Assembly (NCBI GenBank): GCA_018399515.1
Contig: JAGYOB010000046.1
Location: 1 to 5,257 of the forward strand
DNA length: 5,257 nt
Direction: 5' to 3'
DNA from: Candidatus Nanopelagicales bacterium
GTDB lineage: Bacteria; Actinomycetota; Actinomycetes; S36-B12
Within the stretch, counting starts at the first letter, position 1; each line of letters starts with the position of its first letter. The notes below the pieces were generated by a model. It was not told the DNA's origin. It did no database searches and worked only from the letters and a program-made list of their open reading frames with translations. A program made the translations under genes and the position numbers. Shown piece after piece: positions 1 through 5,257 of this stretch.

Positions 1-1
1 G

Positions 2-784
2 GGGCAGTCCCGCGGTCAATGGGGCGAGATGCAACTGGAGCAACTTCTCGAACATGCCGGGATGGTCGAAGGCGTGCATTTCCGGCGCCAGGACACCCGC
101 GCGGACACCCGCGGGCTCACCGGCGAGGGCGCATCACGACCCGATGTCGTCATCATGCTGCCCGGTGGTGGCGAGATCCTCATCGATGCGAAGTTCCCCT
201 TCGACGCCTACTGGCGGGCACTCGAGGTCCCCGACGGCGAAGACCCGTCGCTGCATCTGGTCAAGCACGCCGATGATGTGCTCGCCCGCGCGAAGGAACT
301 ATCGAGCAAGCGGTATCACGATTCCGCGGTGAGCCCGGATTTCGTCGTGATGTTCCTGCCCCTGGAGTCGCTGCTGTCCAGCGCACTCGATGTGAACGGT
401 CTGCTGCTGGAGCATACTTTTCAGCGCAATGTCGTGCTCGCGACACCGACCACGCTGCTGGGGCTGCTGCGCACCATCACCTTCGGGTATCAGCGCAAGC
501 TCATGGCCGATAACGCCGAGGAGATCCGCGAGGCCGGTGCGGAGATGCTCAAGCGCCTCACCGACGCGACCGCGCACCTGGACAAGATGCGGCGCGGGCT
601 GAACCAGGCGATCGACGGCTACAACAAGTTCGTCGGTTCCTATGACTCGCGCGTCATGGTGCAAGCACGCCGGATGAACGAACTCGGGGTCGCCAGCGGT
701 GTCGAGCTGCAGTCCCCGGCGGAGATCTTGGAGGCTCCCCGCGAATCCCGCTCGATCGAGGATGCTGCGGAGGATGCCGGCTAG
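2..784 (+). CDS. rmuC: RmuC family DNA recombination protein, 5'-truncated by window edge
   Basis: RmuC proteins limit certain DNA rearrangements (inverted-repeat recombination in E. coli) and are predicted nucleases of the PD-(D/E)XK type. The frame is open from base 2, before the first ATG at 29, and already reads RGQWGEMQLEQLLEHAGM there. That matches the conserved opening of the RmuC domain, so 29 is an internal Met and the N-terminal coiled-coil or membrane-anchor part lies upstream of the window. Visible are 260 residues: the candidate nuclease core RPDVVIMLPGG (from 137) and ILIDAKFPFDAY, with Asp at 143 and Asp-Ala-Lys at 185-193; then PDFVVMFLPLE, ATPTTLLGLLRTI, and a helical C-terminal region. 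The tail (after about 715) is acidic and poorly conserved. The TAG stop overlaps the stop of the opposing small gene. Family assignment is confident; the cellular role here is inferred from the family. Confidence 0.95.
   Translation, partial: GQSRGQWGEMQLEQLLEHAGMVEGVHFRRQDTRADTRGLTGEGASRPDVVIMLPGGGEILIDAKFPFDAYWRALEVPDGEDPSLHLVKHADDVLARAKELSSKRYHDSAVSPDFVVMFLPLESLLSSALDVNGLLLEHTFQRNVVLATPTTLLGLLRTITFGYQRKLMADNAEEIREAGAEMLKRLTDATAHLDKMRRGLNQAIDGYNKFVGSYDSRVMVQARRMNELGVASGVELQSPAEILEAPRESRSIEDAAEDAG
781..784. other. CTAG tetramer shared by two convergent stop codons
   Basis: The palindrome CTAG carries the TAG stop of rmuC on the + strand (782-784) and the TAG stop of the small gene on the - strand (complement of 781-783). 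The coding regions overlap by four bases and there is no room between them for a terminator. Transcripts from both sides must therefore run into the opposing gene unless they end inside it. Confidence 0.9.
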
Positions 785-993
785 TCCTCTTCCTGCTGCT
801 TCTTCGCCTCGTGCTTGGTCACCGCTCCACCTGCTGCTTCACCGAGGGCTGAGGCACCCTTGCCGGTGGCTTCAACGATCTTGCCGGCTGCGCTCAGCCC
901 AGCGGCGGCGGCTTGACCGAGGTCGGCCAGGATGCCCCGGTCGGTGTGCTTGCGACCTGCGTCCTCACCTGTGTCGTCGTTCTTCTTCGCCAT
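781..993 (-). CDS. Small Ala/Gly/Lys-rich hypothetical protein (70 aa)
   Basis: I do not recognise this protein. It is 70 residues long, with a charged N-terminus (MAKKNDDTGEDAGRKH), a central Ala/Gly-rich stretch of mild amphipathic character (about residues 20-58, including GLSAAGKIVEATGKGAS), and a highly charged tail ending KKQQEED. There is no signal peptide, cysteine or convincing membrane helix, so a cytoplasmic, possibly flexible protein is likely. The composition recalls small hydrophilic stress-type proteins, but that is only an impression. A real gene is supported by an ATG preceded by GGAGG at ideal spacing (1000-1004), a stop placed exactly against rmuC, and a divergent promoter region upstream. 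The + strand opposite has no plausible gene. A possible stress-sigma-like promoter lies upstream (see 1023-1048). Confidence 0.7.
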   Translation of the reverse strand: MAKKNDDTGEDAGRKHTDRGILADLGQAAAAGLSAAGKIVEATGKGASALGEAAGGAVTKHEAKKQQEED

Positions 994-999
994 GAACGT

Positions 1000-1004
1000 C
1001 CTCC
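1000..1004 (-). promoter_or_regulatory. Ribosome binding site of the 70-aa gene
   Basis: On the - strand the sequence reads GGAGG, then six bases, then ATG (complement of 991-993). This is a near-perfect Shine-Dalgarno site at normal spacing. It fixes the start of the small gene and is the strongest single argument that the gene is translated. Confidence 0.8.
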
Positions 1005-1022
1005 GATACGTCTGATTCCCGC

Positions 1023-1048
1023 GTTACCACCCCTGACGCTATCGAAAC
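1023..1048 (-). promoter_or_regulatory. Possible alternative-sigma-type promoter for the 70-aa gene
   Basis: Read on the - strand there is GTTT (complement of 1045-1048), a 15-base spacer, then TGGTAAC (complement of 1023-1029). This loosely resembles the GTTT / GGGTA(T) pattern of stress sigma factors (SigB/SigF type) in actinobacteria, though the first base of the -10 block is off consensus. A start about 7 bases downstream would leave a leader of roughly 20 bases containing the GGAGG site. The match is short and could be chance. Confidence 0.22.
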
Positions 1049-1054
1049 ATGCTG

Positions 1055-1075
1055 TACCTGTTTGCCCGATACCTG
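1055..1075. repeat. Short direct repeat TACCTG-N9-TACCTG upstream of the DoxX-type gene
   Basis: TACCTG occurs at 1055-1060 and again at 1070-1075, same orientation, 15 bases apart, within the divergent intergenic region and just before the ATG at 1089. It could be part of a promoter or an operator half-site pair. A six-base repeat is weak evidence on its own, and the spacing is not a whole number of helical turns. Confidence 0.2.
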
Positions 1076-1088
1076 CCAGACTGCTGCG

Positions 1089-1499
1089 ATGCTCACCACG
1101 ATCGCCCGGCTAGCCCTCGGTGCGATCTTGCTCGTCGCAGGCATCGGGCACTTCGCCTCCGCGAGTGAGTTCCTCGCCCAGGTGCCCTCGTGGATGCCGG
1201 CTCCCGAAGCTGTCGTTGCGATCTCGGGCGTGGTCGAACTCGCCCTGGGGTTGGCGCTCATCGCAGCACCGGCGCGCTGGCGACCCATCGTCGGGTGGAT
1301 CGTGGCGGCGTTCTTCGTCGTGATCTTCCCGGGCAACATCTGGCAGTTCCTCGAAGGTCAGGCTGCGTTCGGGTTGGATTCCGATGCCGCACGATTCGTA
1401 CGGTTGCTGTTCCAGCCGGTGCTCGTGGTGTGGGCGCTGTGGGTGACCGGCGCATGGTCGACCTGGCGCGCGCGACGTGAAGGGGGAGTTCGATCGTGA
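1089..1499 (+). CDS. DoxX-family integral membrane protein
   Basis: A 136-residue inner-membrane protein with four predicted helices at about residues 3-23, 41-61, 67-82 and 102-122. Family-like features are the GIGHF turn after helix 1, VPSWMPAP before helix 2, a helix 2 of the ELALGLALI type, NIWQFLEG after helix 3, and GLDSDAARFVRLLFQPVLVV leading into helix 4. The tail is short and basic (WRARREGGVRS), suggesting a cytoplasmic C-terminus. DoxX-family proteins take their name from a subunit of an archaeal thiosulfate:quinone oxidoreductase, but most bacterial members have no known activity. The ATG at 1089 is chosen because it puts helix 1 at the N-terminus. A TTG at 1062 would add nine residues including a Cys and has no better ribosome site. 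Neither start has a clear Shine-Dalgarno sequence. The stop overlaps the next start, so it is coupled to the molybdoenzyme. Confidence 0.85.
   Translation: MLTTIARLALGAILLVAGIGHFASASEFLAQVPSWMPAPEAVVAISGVVELALGLALIAAPARWRPIVGWIVAAFFVVIFPGNIWQFLEGQAAFGLDSDAARFVRLLFQPVLVVWALWVTGAWSTWRARREGGVRS
1484..1488 (+). promoter_or_regulatory. Ribosome binding site of the molybdoenzyme gene
   Basis: GGGAG lies inside the run AGGGGGAG (1481-1488), seven bases before the GTG at 1496. It supports the GTG start, which gives a protein beginning only seven residues before the first iron-sulfur cysteine, as expected for this family. The site sits inside the last codons of the DoxX-type gene. Confidence 0.7.
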
Positions 1500-3655
1500 G
1501 CGTTCATTACCGCGCCTGCAATTTGTGTGAAGCATCCTGCGGTTTGCAGATCACCGTCGAGGACAACCGCATCACCGATATCCGCGGCGATGCGGATGAT
1601 CCGATGAGTCAGGGATACGTCTGTCCCAAGGGAATCGCGCTGGCCGATCTGCATGCCGATCCCGATCGGCTGCGTCATCCGCTGCGCAAACGAGCCGATG
1701 GCGGCTGGGAACCGATCGGCTGGGATGCGGCCTTCGACCTGGTTGCGCAGCGGCTGCTCGATATCCGCCGCCGACACGGGGATGACTCGATCGGGATGTA
1801 TCTGGGCAACCCGATCACCCATGGCTGGGCGCCGGTGACGCTGATCCCGCTGCTGCTGAACGCTCTAGGAACCAAGCACCGGTATTCCGCGGCGAGTGTC
1901 GATCAGCAACCGCAGCACCTGTTGAGTTATCTGCTGTTCGGTTCGCCGCTGCTGCTGCCCGTGCCCGACATCGATCGCACCGACCACCTGCTGGTCATCG
2001 GCGCGAATCCGGTGGTGTCCAACGGCAGCATCATGACCGCACCTGATGTGCGCCGACGCCTACGTGCACTTCGTGATCGCGGTGGGCGGCTCGTCGTGAT
2101 CGATCCCCGCCGCACCGAGACCGCTGACATGGCTGATGAGCATCACTTCATCGAGCCAGGGGCCGATGTGTTGCTGCTCGCGGCGATGGTGCACACCCTG
2201 TTCGCTGAGGATCTGATCACTCTCGGCTCAGCACAGTTCTATGTCGACGGTGTCGAGGTGATCGGTGACCTGGTGGCCGACTACACCCCCGAGGCTGTGG
2301 CTGATCGCACGGGAATCGATGCCGACACCATTCGCCGCCTGACGCGCGACTTTGCCGCAGCGCCGACCGCTGCCGCCTATGCGCGACTCGGGGTGTGCCA
2401 GACCGAGTTCGGCACGACGGCGTACTGGCTGGTGCATGCGCTGAACATCCTCACCGGACGCCTCGACACCACGGGTGGCTGGATGTTCTCCCTGCCGGCC
2501 TTCGATCTGCCGGTGATCGGGGCCAAGACCACCGACCTGATCGGCTATGACCGCTGGCGTTCGCGGGTGCGCAACATCCCCGAGTTTGCCGCGGAATTCC
2601 CCAGCATCACCCTGGCCGATGAGATCCTCACCCCGGGTCAGGGCCAGCTGCGGGCGATGATCCTCTACGCCGGTAATCCTGTGCTCACCGTGCCCGATGG
2701 TCGCCGCATGGATACAGCTCTGGACGACTTGGAATTCTGTGTCGCTGTCGACTTCTATCTGAATGAATCAACACGTCATGCCGATGTGATCCTGCCGCCG
2801 ACCGCCCTACTCGAGCGCGAGGAATTCGATGTCGTGTTCGGTGCGGTGAGCGTGCACAACCATGTGCGGTTCGGCGAGCAGGTGTTAGACCCTGATGACG
2901 ACACCCGCAGTGATGCCGACATTCTGCTCGAGCTGCTCTGGCGGATCGAGGCTGATCGGAACGGCCGCTGGCGTGCCCGCTTGGCCCATCGAGCACGGAG
3001 CGGGTTCTTCCCGCATCGGTTCGTCGATGCGGCTTTGCGCGTCGGCCCCTGGGGGTTGCGCAAAGGTCGTCGCGCCCTGTCGCTGGCCAAGATCCGCAAA
3101 CATGAACACGGCTTAGATCTGGGGCCGCTCGAACCGGTGCTGCCCAAGCGGTTGATGACCGAAGGCAAGCGCATCCGCCTCGATCACCCGGTGGTCACCA
3201 CGGATTGGCCGCGGGTGCACAGCCTGCTCGATGGTGAGCCAGATGCGCACAGAGATCCGGATCACTTCCTGTTGATCGGCAAGCGGCATCTGCGCAGCAA
3301 TAACTCATGGATGCACAACTATTCCCGCCTACTTGGTGGCTCGAATCGCTGTGCCTTGCTGATGCACCCCGATGACGCTCAACATCTGGGTCATTCGACT
3401 GGGGGACAGGTCACTGTTGCCACCGACGTGGGAAGCATCACGGCGGAGGTAGTGATATCCGAATCAGTGATGCCTGGTGTGGTGTGCCTACCGCATGGCT
3501 GGGGTCATTCTCGCGAAGGAAGCCGCTGGCGGACGGCCGAATCCACCACGGGGTCGAGCGTGAATGACATCACCGACACCGCACGATTCGATCCGTTGAG
3601 CGGCAACGCCGCGGTGACGGGTGTGCCGGTGACTGTTCGTGCCTTTGGCAGGTAG
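1496..3655 (+). CDS. Molybdopterin-dependent oxidoreductase with N-terminal [4Fe-4S] site (formate dehydrogenase/DMSO reductase superfamily)
   Basis: A complete 719-residue enzyme of the bis-MGD molybdenum/tungsten superfamily; the substrate is unknown. The [4Fe-4S] motif is C8-x2-C11-x3-C15-x27-C43, followed by Lys45, usually placed between cluster and pterin. The catalytic domain covers about residues 50-480, with SVDQQPQH (134-141), LLVIGANPVVSNGS (165-178), VVIDPRRTETA (200-210), YAGNPVL (391-397) and the ADVILPPTALLEREE region (429-443). A linker (about 485-585) contains HEHGLDLGPLEPVLP. The C-terminal dinucleotide-binding domain (about 588-715) has LIGKRHLRSNNSWMHN, VCLPHGWGH and DPLSGNAAV. 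No Tat signal is present, so it is cytoplasmic. I recall similar uncharacterised enzymes in actinobacteria and proteobacteria, often annotated loosely as formate dehydrogenase. Cys or Sec is absent at the expected metal-ligand position. The GTG start overlaps the DoxX-type stop by four bases (GTGA). No partner subunit is visible. Confidence 0.93.
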   Translation: MSVHYRACNLCEASCGLQITVEDNRITDIRGDADDPMSQGYVCPKGIALADLHADPDRLRHPLRKRADGGWEPIGWDAAFDLVAQRLLDIRRRHGDDSIGMYLGNPITHGWAPVTLIPLLLNALGTKHRYSAASVDQQPQHLLSYLLFGSPLLLPVPDIDRTDHLLVIGANPVVSNGSIMTAPDVRRRLRALRDRGGRLVVIDPRRTETADMADEHHFIEPGADVLLLAAMVHTLFAEDLITLGSAQFYVDGVEVIGDLVADYTPEAVADRTGIDADTIRRLTRDFAAAPTAAAYARLGVCQTEFGTTAYWLVHALNILTGRLDTTGGWMFSLPAFDLPVIGAKTTDLIGYDRWRSRVRNIPEFAAEFPSITLADEILTPGQGQLRAMILYAGNPVLTVPDGRRMDTALDDLEFCVAVDFYLNESTRHADVILPPTALLEREEFDVVFGAVSVHNHVRFGEQVLDPDDDTRSDADILLELLWRIEADRNGRWRARLAHRARSGFFPHRFVDAALRVGPWGLRKGRRALSLAKIRKHEHGLDLGPLEPVLPKRLMTEGKRIRLDHPVVTTDWPRVHSLLDGEPDAHRDPDHFLLIGKRHLRSNNSWMHNYSRLLGGSNRCALLMHPDDAQHLGHSTGGQVTVATDVGSITAEVVISESVMPGVVCLPHGWGHSREGSRWRTAESTTGSSVNDITDTARFDPLSGNAAVTGVPVTVRAFGR

Positions 3656-3658
3656 CCT
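3629..3658 (+). promoter_or_regulatory. Possible promoter for a leaderless transcript of the secreted protein gene
   Basis: TAGCCT at 3653-3658 fits the TANNNT -10 pattern and is followed by exactly seven bases before the A of the ATG at 3666, the spacing expected of leaderless mRNAs in actinobacteria. GTGACT at 3629-3634 matches TTGACA at four of six positions, with an 18-base spacer. The gene lacks a good Shine-Dalgarno site (only AGG at 3650-3652, 13 bases from the start), which favours this reading. The -10 overlaps the oxidoreductase stop codon. The -35 match is modest, and read-through from the upstream operon remains possible. Confidence 0.35.
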
Positions 3659-3665
3659 GCTGCTC

Positions 3666-5257
3666 ATGCTCAAGAGTGCGCGAAGTCGTCAGGTCATGGT
3701 CGGCGTTAGCGGATTGGCGCTGACGGCGGCGGGAATATTCGCCGTTGGTGTCACCTCCACCGCGCAGGCAGCCGGCGGGACAGGCGTGTATGCGCAGTGG
3801 ACTCAGGCGGGAAGCTCAGGCGACATCGCACTTCCCTCGGCAGGGTTCGCAGCCCCGGCAGCGTCCTGGACCACTGATGGCGGCAGTCTGAGCATTTCCA
3901 GTGGCTCGACGATCTGGCTGGGCCCGACGACGCCGTTTGGTGCGCAGTATGGGTCCTCGCAGAACCAGCCTTATTTAGGTGTGGGGACAGCCGGAAGCAG
4001 TCCCTCCACCACGACGTACACCTTCGCCCGACCCACACCGGTGGGTACGTGGAGTTTCGCTTTCGGCGATATCGATGCCGATTTCGTGACCCTGTCGGCC
4101 ACCGATGCTGATGGCAACGCGGTGACGTCGTTCACCGGTTGGTATCAGGGAGGCTTCAACTACTGCGATGTCTCACCTAAGCCGAGCGGCTGTCCCGCAG
4201 GCACGCACACGGATGTGCCGACGTGGTTCGACGACACCGCCACGTTGATGGGATCGGGCAGCGACAGTCACGGTGCCGCCGGATGGTTCACCCCCACGGT
4301 GTCGCTGTCATCTTTGACGTTCACCTTCGACAAGATCACCGGCATCCCGACATATCAGACGTGGTTCGCTGGCGACGGCCCAGCTGCTCCGACCGCGACG
4401 ACCATGGCCGCGGACCTGATCGGCGAGACTGACGCGACAGTGAACGCCATGGTGAACGCCAACTACACCGCATCCACGGTGTCCTTCCGCTACGCACTCA
4501 CTGAGGCGGAGGTGACGTCTGGACAGGGGGCGGTCGCCGCCGCCGTCCCGGGATCAGTGGCCAATGGTGATGACACCGCGGTCACCGCACGACTCACCGA
4601 CCTCACCGCCGCGACGACCTATCACTATCGCGTCGAGGTCGACTCAGGTTCTTCCGGCGTGGTGAGCGGATCAGTATTGAGTTTCACCACGGAGGCGCCT
4701 AGCCCGATTCCGGTCCCGCCCAGCGCTCCGGGCACGCCTGCCGTTGAAGCAGGAGATGGTGAAATCACCGCGGTCTGGACGCCGCCGGTGGATGAAGGCT
4801 CTGATCCGGTGACGGCTTACACCGCAACCACACAACCTGCCGGAGGTTCGTGCACGGTCGCAGCGCCGACTGTGTCGTGCACCATCGCCGATCTCGTGAA
4901 CGACACGGCCTACACCGTGACGGTGGTCGCCGAAAGTGATGCCGGCGCATCACCGGCCTCACCGGCATCGGATCCGGTTACTCCCACACCCGTGCCACTG
5001 GATCCGACCATCGTCATCTCTGGGACACGCACGACCGTGCCCGGCGAGAATGATCGACTTGATGTCAGCGGTGTCACCGCGAACATCGCGGTGGGAACGG
5101 TGTTGACGCCGATGGTCAGCCTCGACGGTGGTGTCATGCAGCCTGGAGTTGGACTGCGGATGGTCGATACGGATGGCGACTTCAGCTGGACTCGCAAGGT
5201 GCGGACCGAGAGGGAAATCTCGGTCTCCTTCACTGACGGTGTCGTGACGTCGAACAC
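3666..5257 (+). CDS. Secreted multidomain protein with fibronectin type III domains, 3'-truncated by window edge
   Basis: The frame is open from ATG 3666 to the window end (530 codons plus two bases). Residues 1-35 form a Sec signal peptide: basic start (MLKSARSR), hydrophobic core (about 11-29), and AQA before Ala36. Residues about 41-235 are an unnamed beta-rich domain with FAFGDIDADFVTLSATDADG (131-150), two cysteines (167, 176) that may pair, and AAGWFTP...TYQTWFAG near its end. Two fibronectin-III domains follow at about 241-342 and 353-440; the second has C396 and C405 (SCTVAAPTVSC) and NDTAYTVTVVAES. From about 448 a different beta module begins (VISGTRTTVPG, DTDGDFSWTRKV). It resembles C-terminal modules of actinobacterial fibronectin-III proteins, so the real end may be near. 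No catalytic domain or sortase motif is visible. A structural, adhesive or binding role at the cell surface is inference. The start is 10 bases after the oxidoreductase stop. Confidence 0.88.
   Translation, partial: MLKSARSRQVMVGVSGLALTAAGIFAVGVTSTAQAAGGTGVYAQWTQAGSSGDIALPSAGFAAPAASWTTDGGSLSISSGSTIWLGPTTPFGAQYGSSQNQPYLGVGTAGSSPSTTTYTFARPTPVGTWSFAFGDIDADFVTLSATDADGNAVTSFTGWYQGGFNYCDVSPKPSGCPAGTHTDVPTWFDDTATLMGSGSDSHGAAGWFTPTVSLSSLTFTFDKITGIPTYQTWFAGDGPAAPTATTMAADLIGETDATVNAMVNANYTASTVSFRYALTEAEVTSGQGAVAAAVPGSVANGDDTAVTARLTDLTAATTYHYRVEVDSGSSGVVSGSVLSFTTEAPSPIPVPPSAPGTPAVEAGDGEITAVWTPPVDEGSDPVTAYTATTQPAGGSCTVAAPTVSCTIADLVNDTAYTVTVVAESDAGASPASPASDPVTPTPVPLDPTIVISGTRTTVPGENDRLDVSGVTANIAVGTVLTPMVSLDGGVMQPGVGLRMVDTDGDFSWTRKVRTEREISVSFTDGVVTSN

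Noticed and set aside
19..276. Open + strand frame of 85 codons overlapping rmuC
   Set aside because: Arg-rich and low-complexity product in a different frame from the well-conserved RmuC reading; a typical GC-driven shadow.
299..664. 121-codon - strand frame inside rmuC
   Set aside because: Lies fully antisense to strongly conserved RmuC motifs, has no recognisable domain, and is explained by third-position GC bias.
1062..1088. Upstream TTG start for the DoxX-type gene
   Set aside because: Adds nine polar residues before helix 1 without a better ribosome site; the ATG at 1089 gives the family-like N-terminus. Not excluded outright.
965..1339. 124-codon - strand frame across the divergent region and the DoxX-type gene
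   Set aside because: Covers the start of the 70-aa gene in another frame and runs antisense to the membrane helices; composition is not protein-like.
1110..1822. Two - strand frames of 141 and 154 codons (1110-1535 and 1358-1822)
   Set aside because: Antisense to the DoxX-type and molybdoenzyme genes, whose motifs are clear; no family resemblance in the antisense products.
2685..3174. - strand frames inside the oxidoreductase (2685-2996, 2776-3174) and a + frame at 2895-3116
   Set aside because: Arg/Ser-rich shadows within a continuous conserved gene; no frameshift is needed to explain the main frame.
3666..3770. Twin-arginine (Tat) export signal on the secreted protein
   Set aside because: The basic region reads SARSRQV, with no adjacent Arg pair or SRRxFLK-type motif; a Sec signal with an AQA cleavage site fits better.
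4910..5257. 115-codon - strand frame at the right edge
   Set aside because: Antisense to the fibronectin-III and C-terminal modules, which read coherently on the + strand; Ser/Thr/Val-rich only because the sense strand is.
1..5257. Defence island, toxin-antitoxin, CRISPR array or mobile element
   Set aside because: No spaced repeat array, transposase, integrase, terminal repeats or recognisable defence domains. RmuC is a housekeeping-type protein and does not by itself indicate a defence locus.

Overview
The window looks like chromosomal DNA from a GC-rich actinobacterium. The lineage call is inference. It rests on the GC-rich third codon positions, strong GGAGG-type ribosome sites next to starts with almost none, and a secreted fibronectin-III protein with the C-terminal module I associate with actinobacterial surface proteins. 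A Propionibacteriaceae-like source is possible, but I cannot fix the family. No tRNA, rRNA, CRISPR array, insertion sequence or phage gene is visible, and no stretch over 300 bases lacks a gene.

Layout from left to right. (1) The 3' part of rmuC on the + strand; its 5' end lies outside the window. (2) A small 70-residue Ala/Gly/Lys-rich protein on the - strand, tail to tail with rmuC, so close that both TAG stops lie in one CTAG tetramer (781-784). (3) A short divergent intergenic region (994-1088) that must hold the promoters for the small gene and for the rightward genes. (4) A four-helix DoxX-type membrane protein (1089-1499) whose TGA stop overlaps the GTG start of (5), a complete 719-residue molybdopterin/[4Fe-4S] oxidoreductase (1496-3655). 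(6) Ten bases further on, a long secreted protein begins at 3666 and is still open at the window end (530 complete codons). It has a signal peptide, an unnamed beta-rich N-terminal domain, two fibronectin-III domains and the start of a C-terminal beta module.

Genes 4 and 5 are almost certainly one translationally coupled unit. DoxX-family proteins are small membrane proteins often linked to redox chemistry, so a membrane link for the cytoplasmic molybdoenzyme is a reasonable but unproven idea. No electron-transfer subunit, cofactor-biosynthesis gene or maturation chaperone is visible. Gene 6 may be read through from the operon, or may have its own promoter inside the end of the oxidoreductase gene.

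I found no clear novel multi-gene system. The points most worth a second look are the DoxX-molybdoenzyme pair, the apparent lack of a Cys or Sec metal ligand in the molybdoenzyme, the unnamed domain of the secreted protein, and the shared-stop convergent gene pair.
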